From assembly GCA_025935435.1 (NCBI GenBank), contig JAICVH010000177.1, positions 1-5,842 of the forward strand: a stretch of 5,842 nucleotides of DNA, given 5' to 3'. Within the stretch, counting starts at the first letter, position 1, and the number at the start of each line of letters is the position of its first letter. The stretch is from Burkholderiales bacterium. GTDB taxonomy: Bacteria > Pseudomonadota > Gammaproteobacteria > Burkholderiales > Casimicrobiaceae. Under the pieces are notes generated by a model. That model saw only the letters and a list, made by a program, of their open reading frames with translations. It did no database searches and was not told the origin of the DNA. The position numbers and the translations under genes were made by a program. Below, in pieces: positions 1-5,842 of this stretch.

Positions 1-1383
1 ATCTCCGTTGCGTGCCGGTTGCGCCGGGCCGCTTTTCATCTGCTGCGCAAGGCGCCATGCCATATAGCCGAGCAGGAGCGACGCGGCGATCAAGCTGCCC
101 CACAACAGCCACCGCTTCACATCGAGGGGTTCGCGCATCGCGTTCGCGTTGATGATCGACGGGGCACTCGCAAGCGTGGCGACGCCGACGTTCGCCGGCA
201 TCGGTTTGGACGCGGCGTAGCCGGGCACGAGCGTTGCGATCGGCAATGCACCCGGCGCGCCGCGACGGCTGCCATAAGCCAGCTCGAACGGGCCGCTGCC
301 GCGCGCAGCGAACACGATCTGCTGCGGAATCCAGCCAGCGACCAGCACCGGCGGCGTGCCGCTCGCGCCGCCGGCTTTGGGATCCACATGCACGCGGAAA
401 TAGCGCAATGGCGCTCCGCTGATCCGATGCTCGGCATTCACGATCTCGGCGTCGTCCTGGCGCAGCCGGTACGCGATCGACGTGCCCACCGAATGCCACG
501 GAGCGTCTGCGGTCGTGCGCGCTTCCCAGGCGATCGGCGCAACGGTGTTCACTTCCGGCAACGCAAGCGTCACGCGATCAACCGGTAGCGCCGCACCAAG
601 ATCGAATACGAATGCATCATCGACGGCCGCGTCACGCGCGCCATTCACCCGGCGCAACTTGCGCGGCGTATCGACGACACGATCGCCGACAACGCCCTGC
701 ACCGACTGCAACTGCGGCGACGCTGCCGAAAGCCAGGTGAGCCGCAAATAGCGCGCTTGAACGGGCGGGAGCTCGATCCGATCGCGCATGAGGCGCCGGC
801 CGTTGTATTCGAGTGAAAGGAGCGGCGCAGCGCTGACCAGCGTCCGCCAGCGGTCGAGATCGTCGCTTGCATCGATGCGCACGCGCGTATTCACCGGACC
901 GGCGTCCGGCAGCGGAATGTGCAACGCGACGAGCGGCTTGTCCTCGGGCGGAACATCGATCAGATAGCCGACGACGCGCGACCCCGCGACGGGGGTGCCA
1001 TCGCGTGAATGGATATCAACGCTCGTGCCCGCCGCGTCGCGTCGCAGCTTGATCGTGAGATCGGACGCATCCGGCTGCGTCGTGTCGACCATCAGCGGGA
1101 ACAACGCAAGCACGCGCGGCGCCGTTGCGGCCGTTACCGGGTCCGGCCGCGGCACGAACGCGTAAGGAACGACGGCGCCGTCACCGTTGAAGACCCGCAG
1201 GTCGCCGAGATCGGCGCGCGCAGCGCCCTCGTAAACGGAGTCGGGCAGTTCGACTCGGAAGAACGCCTTGTCCGAACCGGTCGTGAGGAGCTGGCGCTGC
1301 GCATAATCGGTGGGCGCCTCCGCGGCGAGCGTCGTGAGCGGCCATGCGGCAACGGCGACCCTTAACCAGGACAGCACGGTCAT
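1..1383 (-). CDS. DUF3999 family envelope protein (3'-partial)
   Basis: The frame is open for 461 codons from the ATG at 1383 to the left edge without a stop. Function unknown; I assign it to DUF3999 from its sequence and its position after DUF2339. Residues 1-21 look like a Sec signal peptide (MTVLSWLRVAVAAW..., Ala-Ala before Glu22). The body (~22-420) appears soluble, beta-rich and periplasmic, with the typical early segment DLRVFNGDGAVVPYA (~61-75), a SDDLDRWRTL segment (173-182) like those in beta-sandwich domains, and RYLRLTW and RYFRVHV strands. A single hydrophobic helix (~425-443, WLLWGSLIAASLLLGYMAW) follows, with a basic tail, so the protein should be anchored in the inner membrane with most of its mass in the periplasm. 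The visible length and the position of the anchor suggest that only a few C-terminal residues are missing. It is probably the partner of the DUF2339 protein encoded just upstream. No catalytic residues can be named. Confidence 0.88.
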   Translation of the reverse strand, partial: MTVLSWLRVAVAAWPLTTLAAEAPTDYAQRQLLTTGSDKAFFRVELPDSVYEGAARADLGDLRVFNGDGAVVPYAFVPRPDPVTAATAPRVLALFPLMVDTTQPDASDLTIKLRRDAAGTSVDIHSRDGTPVAGSRVVGYLIDVPPEDKPLVALHIPLPDAGPVNTRVRIDASDDLDRWRTLVSAAPLLSLEYNGRRLMRDRIELPPVQARYLRLTWLSAASPQLQSVQGVVGDRVVDTPRKLRRVNGARDAAVDDAFVFDLGAALPVDRVTLALPEVNTVAPIAWEARTTADAPWHSVGTSIAYRLRQDDAEIVNAEHRISGAPLRYFRVHVDPKAGGASGTPPVLVAGWIPQQIVFAARGSGPFELAYGSRRGAPGALPIATLVPGYAASKPMPANVGVATLASAPSIINANAMREPLDVKRWLLWGSLIAASLLLGYMAWRLAQQMKSGPAQPARNGD

Positions 1384-1389
1384 GTCATT

Positions 1390-1394
1390 CCTCC
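1390..1394 (-). promoter_or_regulatory. Ribosome binding site of the DUF3999 gene
   Basis: Minus-strand GGAGG lies six bases before the ATG at 1383. Another ATG at 1388 reads ATG ACA TGA and terminates at once, so 1383 is the start. The site sits in the 45-base gap after the DUF2339 stop codon. No promoter-like sequence is apparent in that gap, which supports co-transcription with the upstream gene. Confidence 0.8.
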
Positions 1395-1428
1395 GCAAGA
1401 AGCGCTTCGGCGAACGGCGTCGCGGCGT

Positions 1429-4287
1429 TCATGTCGCCTCGTGCCGCGGCGGCACCGGCGCCAGGTAGCCGACGACCAGCAGCAGCACGCCGACGCCGAT
1501 GAACGACACGATGCGCTCGACGCCGCCCACTTGCGACAAGTCAACGAAGAACAGCTTGGCGACGACGATCGCGAGCAATGCCGCTCCGGCGACCCAGGCA
1601 CCGCGGTAGCGACGGCGATTGGCGACAACCATCGCGGCCAGCGCGAACACCGACCAGACGAGCGACAGCGCAGCTTGCACGACGCGCGAACCCCAAACGC
1701 CCGCGATCGACCAAGGCACGTCGGCCCAATGATGGAGCGTGCGCAGCGTGGCGAACGTCACCCAGAACAGCAGCAGGCCGGCGGCGGCCGCGCCGAGCAC
1801 CTCGGGACCGATGGCGCCGAGCCGGTTGCCAGTCACCGTCCGCGAACGGCGCAGCCACAACGCAACCGCGACGAACACCATCGCCTGCGCAAGGTCGAGC
1901 GGGTTGAACAGCGGAAAGAACGGGAGTGGCGCTGCATCGCCGTTACTGACCACGTTCGCGTACAGCGACCACGCCAGAACGGCGACGACAAGGGGTATCG
2001 CGGCGACGACGAGCCACGCGCGAACGCGTGTTCCCATCGGCCATTGCGCACGCACGCTGCCATGCACGATCGCCAGGATCATGACGACCGGCGCAAGCGC
2101 CCACGGTGCGAGCCGCCACGCCTCGCCGCCCACGGTCGAGCGCGCGAGCCACGCCAATTCGTGCGCGGCGATCAGCGTCACCAGCCAGGCGAGGATCGCA
2201 TGGGTGCCATCCAGAACGGGCGAAGGCACGACAGGCGTGACGCGCTCGAAATGACGCAACAACGCCACGTGCGCGGCGATGGCCAACGGCCATGCGAGCC
2301 AGCCCCAGGAAGCGAACAGGTGACCGGCGCTCGGGAGCAGGTCGACGATTCGATACCACGCGATCGCGAACAGCGCCGGCGAAAGCGCGAACGCCGGCAC
2401 GCGGGCGAGCGGCCAGTCGAGCCGCCTCGCGAGCATCGCGAACGCCGCCGCCGTCGCGGCGAGAAATACGACGAACGCGCCGATGCGTGCGTCGGCGTCA
2501 ATGAACCGCTCGATCTCCTGCCAGCCGGCACCAATCCACCACAACACCCCCCATCCGAAGACGACGGAAACCAGCGTGCGCTCGGTCGTCGTAATTGCAG
2601 TCCCGCGCGCAAGTACGCGAGCGCTGGCCAATGCCGCGAGCGCCACCAGCAGCGCGCCGATGAAGTCGCTGTTTAGGAGCGGCCATGCACTCGTCACGAC
2701 GCGATGCGTCCACAACGAAAAGCCGAGCGCAAACGCAACGCCCGCCGCCACCTGCAACAGCAATCCGAACACGCGTGACGCCGCATGCGACTGCCGCGTC
2801 CCGACCCAGACGAGCGCAGCGCCTTCGAGCGCCCAGGTCGCGGAGGTCAGGCGCGCATCGAGTGCAAGCGGTACTGCGAGCGTTGCGAACACGACGCCAA
2901 GCGCCAGGAACGATTCGACGAGCAGCCGCAGATCGTCGCGGTGCCGCGCGTAGAGAAAACGCGCGAGCGACAGGTAGATCGCAGCGGCCGCGATCGCGCT
3001 CCATGCCATCCCGTATTCGAAGCGGCGTACGAGGGCACCCTGGAGCCCGGCTGCGACGAGCGGCGTTCCGAATACCAGTGCCGCATCGACGTAACGGCGC
3101 ACTTCGAGCGACCGGCGCACGGCGTAAAGCGTTGCGATGCCGACGTAGAACAGGAAGAACAGCAGCAGGAACGGCTCGGTGGTGCCGAAATCCTCCGGAC
3201 GGTACCGCGTGACGCCCCACAACGTGCCGACGACGAACGTGCAGACGAAACCGACGACGTTCAAAAGCCGCCAGGCCTTGAACCATGCGATGCCAAAGAT
3301 GCCGGCGTTCAGCACGGCGTAGTACGAGAACAGCATGACGTGACTGCCGCCGCCGCTCGACGTCAGCACCGGCGCTGCGAAACCACCGACGACACCCAGG
3401 ATGGCAAGCGCCATCGCGTCCTGGCGGATCGCGAGAAAGCTCGACAGTGCAGCGATCCAGAACAGCAGCGTGAACGCTGCAATCGGCGGTAGCAGCGCGT
3501 AAAGACGTAGCGCCGCGAACACCGTCAGGTACAGCACCCCGATCGCCGCGCCCTGCAGGCTCATCGCATAGCCCGCGCGTGACATGCGCAAGCGCCATCC
3601 GAGCGCAAGGAGCGCGATCCCTCCCGCCGCGACCGCGGCGAGCCGGATTTCGATCGGAATCGTCACGTGCTCCGACGCATACTTCAGCAGGAACGCGACG
3701 CCGATGAACAACACGACGACGCCGATGCGCGCAAGCGTGTTGCCGCCGGCGATGAAGCGCCACACGGCGTTCGGGGTACGAGGTTCGGTGGCAGCCTTGG
3801 ATGCGCGCGCCGCGTACGCCGGGACAGGGGGCGCATCGTCAGGCAGCGGCGGCACTTCGTCCGTAGCGGCCGATGCAGCGCTCGTGTCGAGCGCCGGACC
3901 GACCGATGCGGCAGCAGCGGACGACGACGCGGCCTCGGTCGCGAAAGCATTCGTTGCCAGCACAGCGGCATCGTCCTCCGCCGGGGTCGCCGTCCGAGCC
4001 GCGTCCGATCTACTGGCAACGGCAGCCGCGCCCTGAAGCGCTTGCTCCAGCGTCTCGATGCGCCGCTCCATGGCGCGCAGGCGCTCGGCGACGCGCGGAT
4101 CGAGCAACGCCAGCGGATCGGCTTCGGTCGCAACCCGCGGAACCGCATGCGGCACGCGGCTCCTGCGCCACGAATTGAAAACGAGGCCCGCAATCAAGCC
4201 GATGAAGCCACCACCTACGGCCGCATCGAAACCGTGGCCGAGGATCGCCCCAAGCACCGCCCCAAGCAGCGTCGTCAACAGCGGCAT
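1429..4287 (-). CDS. DUF2339 family polytopic membrane protein, 952 residues
   Basis: Function unknown; recognised as DUF2339 (PF10101). Order of parts: a short N-terminal glycine-rich hydrophobic hairpin (~3-37, GAVLGAILGHG then GGGFIGLIAG), a predicted helix likely to form a coiled coil (~62-87, RVAERLRAMERRIETLEQAL), a disordered Ala/Ser-rich then acidic/proline linker (~88-171), and from ~175 to 943 a long run of hydrophobic segments, about 25 by eye. Family-like segments include NTLARIGVVVLFIGVAFLLKYA (183-204, abbreviated LARIGVV...FLLKYA), ALEGAALVWVG (486-496), FNPLDLAQA (794-802), RTLHHW (849-854) and VAKLFFVDLSQVGG near the C-terminus (909-922). It is expected in the inner membrane. 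No catalytic motif of a known enzyme is seen. The start at 4287 follows a strong ribosome binding site, and the new N-terminus begins directly with the hydrophobic hairpin. It starts 29 bases after the LplT/acyltransferase gene and is followed 45 bases later by a DUF3999 gene. DUF2339 and DUF3999 genes are commonly neighbours in proteobacteria, so the two products probably work together. Confidence 0.92.
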   Translation of the reverse strand: MPLLTTLLGAVLGAILGHGFDAAVGGGFIGLIAGLVFNSWRRSRVPHAVPRVATEADPLALLDPRVAERLRAMERRIETLEQALQGAAAVASRSDAARTATPAEDDAAVLATNAFATEAASSSAAAASVGPALDTSAASAATDEVPPLPDDAPPVPAYAARASKAATEPRTPNAVWRFIAGGNTLARIGVVVLFIGVAFLLKYASEHVTIPIEIRLAAVAAGGIALLALGWRLRMSRAGYAMSLQGAAIGVLYLTVFAALRLYALLPPIAAFTLLFWIAALSSFLAIRQDAMALAILGVVGGFAAPVLTSSGGGSHVMLFSYYAVLNAGIFGIAWFKAWRLLNVVGFVCTFVVGTLWGVTRYRPEDFGTTEPFLLLFFLFYVGIATLYAVRRSLEVRRYVDAALVFGTPLVAAGLQGALVRRFEYGMAWSAIAAAAIYLSLARFLYARHRDDLRLLVESFLALGVVFATLAVPLALDARLTSATWALEGAALVWVGTRQSHAASRVFGLLLQVAAGVAFALGFSLWTHRVVTSAWPLLNSDFIGALLVALAALASARVLARGTAITTTERTLVSVVFGWGVLWWIGAGWQEIERFIDADARIGAFVVFLAATAAAFAMLARRLDWPLARVPAFALSPALFAIAWYRIVDLLPSAGHLFASWGWLAWPLAIAAHVALLRHFERVTPVVPSPVLDGTHAILAWLVTLIAAHELAWLARSTVGGEAWRLAPWALAPVVMILAIVHGSVRAQWPMGTRVRAWLVVAAIPLVVAVLAWSLYANVVSNGDAAPLPFFPLFNPLDLAQAMVFVAVALWLRRSRTVTGNRLGAIGPEVLGAAAAGLLLFWVTFATLRTLHHWADVPWSIAGVWGSRVVQAALSLVWSVFALAAMVVANRRRYRGAWVAGAALLAIVVAKLFFVDLSQVGGVERIVSFIGVGVLLLVVGYLAPVPPRHEAT

Positions 4288-4290
4288 GCG

Positions 4291-4299
4291 CCCTCCCCT
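4291..4299 (-). promoter_or_regulatory. Ribosome binding site of the DUF2339 gene
   Basis: Read on the minus strand this is AGGGGAGGG, ending four bases before the ATG at 4287. It supports that ATG over an in-frame ATG at 4482, which would make a 65-residue extension overlapping the upstream acyltransferase gene by about 165 bases. The site lies in the 29-base gap between the two genes, consistent with translation from a shared transcript. Confidence 0.75.
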
Positions 4300-4316
4300 G
4301 GCCCTCGTTTCACAGG

Positions 4317-5842
4317 TCAGCGCGCGTCGCCTCGCAGCGCGCGCACCTGTCCAAACAGCACGTCCGTTGTCGCATCCTCCGCGGGAATCGGCGCAGCTGC
4401 AACCAGCCCGATCGTCGAGAATATCCCGCGTAGCCGCCGCATCGCGCTGCCCCGGTGCGAGCGCGAGAAGAAGCTGCCCCACAGGCCGCGAAGCGCCATC
4501 GGCACGACCGGCACCGGCGTCGCCTCGACGATCTGCTGCACGCCTGGCCGGAATGGATTCATCTCGCCGCTCTGCGTGAGCCTGCCCTCCGGAAAGATGC
4601 CGACGATCTCGCCCGCCGCCAGCGCTGCCGCGACTTCCGCGAATGCCCGTGCCTTCAATGTGGAGTTCTCACGCGCCGATGCGATCGGGATCGTCCGCAT
4701 CGCGCGGAAGATGAACGACAGGAGCGGTGCGCGGAAGATACGGTGATCCATGACGAAGCGGATCGGCCGGCGGACGCAGGCGGCGATGACGATCGCGTCA
4801 ACGTAGCTGACGTGATTGCACACGACGATGCACGCGCCTTCGTCGGGGATGTTGTCCAGCCCCTGCTGGCGCACGCGGTACACGCTGTGAATCAGCAGCC
4901 ACGCGAGGAAGCGCATCAGGAATTCGGGTACCAGCGTGTAGATGTAGACGGCGACCACCGCATTCATCACGCCGATGACGGCGAACAGTTCGGGGATCGA
5001 CAGTCCGGCGGCTAGGAGACCGATCGCGACGCCTGCCGATACGACAATGAACAGCGCATTCAGGATGTTGTTGGCCGCGATGATGCGAGAACGGTGCGAC
5101 GGCGCCGATCGCGACTGGATCAGTGCATACAGCGGAACCGTATAGAAGCCGCCGAACACGCCCAGAAGTACGATGTCGGCAGCAACACGCCAGTGCGCAC
5201 CCGCGGCGAGGAACGACGCAACACCGGACGATCCGACGGGCGACATTGCCCGCGTCGCGAGCCATAGGTCGACGGCAAACAGCGTAAGTCCGATCGACCC
5301 GAACGGCACGAGCCCCAGTTCGACCTTGCGGCCGGACAGGCGCTCGCACAGCAGCGAGCCGATGCCGATGCCGACCGAGAACAGCGCGAGCAGCAGCGTG
5401 AACACGTGCTCGTCGCCGCCCAGCACGCGCTGGGTGAACGCCGGCAATTGCGCAAGGTAGATCGCGCCGTAGAACCAGAACCACGAAATTCCGAGCATGG
5501 CGCGCCAGACGACGAGATTTTCGTGCGCGAGCCGCGCATTGCGCCACGTTTCGGTCACCGGGTTCCAGTTGATCGCGAGTTCCGGCGCAACGGCCGGGGT
5601 CAGCGGAATGCGCCGACTCGTGAGCCAGCCCGCGACGGCGATCGCCAGCGTGAGCGCACCGGCGATCAGCGTTCCGTGCGGCTTGATCGAAACGGCGAGT
5701 CCACCGGCGATCGTGCCGAGCAGGATCGCGACGAACGTACCCGATTCGACAAGACCATTGCCACCGATGAGCTCGTCGGCTGCCAGGTGTTGCGGCAGGA
5801 TCGCGTACTTGACCGGTCCGAATAGCGTCGAATGGACGCCGA
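4317..5842 (-). CDS. LplT-like MFS lysophospholipid transporter fused to PlsC/Aas-type acyltransferase (5'-partial)
   Basis: The reading frame is open from the right edge to a TGA at 4319-4317, giving 507 visible residues (numbered here from the first complete codon, 5840). Residues ~1-305 are the later part of a major-facilitator transporter. The GPVKYAIL stretch (8-15), the following NGLVES/AILLGTIAGG segment and the later GVFGGFYTVPLYALIQ segment (~227-242) match LplT, the lysophospholipid flippase of the inner membrane. By comparison with E. coli LplT about 100-130 N-terminal residues lie outside the window. Residues ~310-490 form a glycerolipid acyltransferase domain with all four usual blocks: NHVSYVD with the HX4D catalytic pair (His343/Asp348; 4817-4797), the basic RFVMDHRIF block, FPEGR (from 4595) and VPVVP (4514-4500). 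Expected role: import of lysophospholipid, chiefly lysophosphatidylethanolamine, and its re-acylation at sn-2. The protein stops soon after the acyltransferase domain, so the acyl-ACP synthetase domain of E. coli Aas is absent. A GTG at 5558 is not the start, because conserved transporter sequence continues upstream of it. Domain assignment is firm; the exact substrate is inferred. Confidence 0.93.
   Translation of the reverse strand, partial: GVHSTLFGPVKYAILPQHLAADELIGGNGLVESGTFVAILLGTIAGGLAVSIKPHGTLIAGALTLAIAVAGWLTSRRIPLTPAVAPELAINWNPVTETWRNARLAHENLVVWRAMLGISWFWFYGAIYLAQLPAFTQRVLGGDEHVFTLLLALFSVGIGIGSLLCERLSGRKVELGLVPFGSIGLTLFAVDLWLATRAMSPVGSSGVASFLAAGAHWRVAADIVLLGVFGGFYTVPLYALIQSRSAPSHRSRIIAANNILNALFIVVSAGVAIGLLAAGLSIPELFAVIGVMNAVVAVYIYTLVPEFLMRFLAWLLIHSVYRVRQQGLDNIPDEGACIVVCNHVSYVDAIVIAACVRRPIRFVMDHRIFRAPLLSFIFRAMRTIPIASARENSTLKARAFAEVAAALAAGEIVGIFPEGRLTQSGEMNPFRPGVQQIVEATPVPVVPMALRGLWGSFFSRSHRGSAMRRLRGIFSTIGLVAAAPIPAEDATTDVLFGQVRALRGDAR

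Noticed and set aside
1412..1430. Possible terminator hairpin at the end of the DUF2339 gene (GAACG...CGTTC)
   Set aside because: The stem is five pairs, then a mismatch and two pairs, overlaps the stop codon and has no T run after it, so it is not an intrinsic terminator.
1441..2676. 411-codon open frame on the plus strand opposite the DUF2339 gene
   Set aside because: Its product is dominated by Arg, Gln, His, Asp and Glu with no recognisable domain, typical of the antisense of GC-rich membrane-protein codons.
2498..3763. 421-codon minus-strand frame overlapping the DUF2339 gene
   Set aside because: Arg/Ala/Cys-rich shadow in another frame of the same strand; the DUF2339 frame is clearly the coding one.
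3838..4020. Repetitive-looking GCN-rich stretch
   Set aside because: It encodes the Ala/Ser/Pro linker of the DUF2339 protein and shows no regular repeat unit.
4288..4482. N-terminal extension of the DUF2339 gene starting at an ATG at 4482
   Set aside because: The 65 extra residues are Arg/Ala/Cys-rich shadow sequence overlapping the upstream acyltransferase coding region, and the ATG at 4287 has a strong ribosome binding site and opens directly into the hydrophobic hairpin.
3667..4746. 359-codon plus-strand open frame across the DUF2339/acyltransferase junction
   Set aside because: Low-complexity Arg-rich product without family resemblance, antisense to two well supported genes.
4317..5558. 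A separate 413-residue protein starting at the GTG at 5558
   Set aside because: The frame stays open upstream to the window edge and encodes LplT-specific sequence (KYAIL, AILLGTIAGG), so 5558 is internal.

Overview
This GC-rich window (roughly two-thirds G+C by eye) carries three genes. All are on the minus strand and read from the right edge to the left edge. Codon use and protein family content suggest a betaproteobacterium, most likely of the Burkholderia/Paraburkholderia group. That assignment is an inference from composition and gene content, not from a marker gene.

Layout in order of transcription: (1) >5842 to 4317 is the C-terminal ~507 residues of a protein that joins an LplT-like major-facilitator lysophospholipid transporter to a PlsC/Aas-type acyltransferase. 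Its N-terminus lies beyond the right edge. (2) 4287 to 1429 encodes a 952-residue polytopic membrane protein of the DUF2339 family. (3) 1383 to <1 encodes a DUF3999-family envelope protein with a signal peptide and a C-terminal membrane anchor. It is cut by the left edge, and because the anchor is already passed, probably only a few residues are missing.

The gaps are short (29 and 45 bases). Each holds a strong Shine-Dalgarno sequence, and no terminator or promoter is convincing, so the three genes probably form one operon whose promoter lies to the right of the window. The first gene product would bring lysophospholipid inward across the inner membrane and re-acylate it. The second and third are a pair of unknown function: a very large inner-membrane protein and a mostly periplasmic tethered partner. 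The context suggests a role in envelope lipid or membrane maintenance, but nothing in the sequence proves it.

I see no RNA gene, insertion sequence, CRISPR array, attachment site or origin. No stretch above 300 bases is without a gene. The many long open frames on the plus strand and in other minus frames are by-products of the GC-rich coding sequence. The region reads as ordinary chromosomal core sequence; its most interesting aspect is the uncharacterised DUF2339/DUF3999 pair and its link to phospholipid repair.
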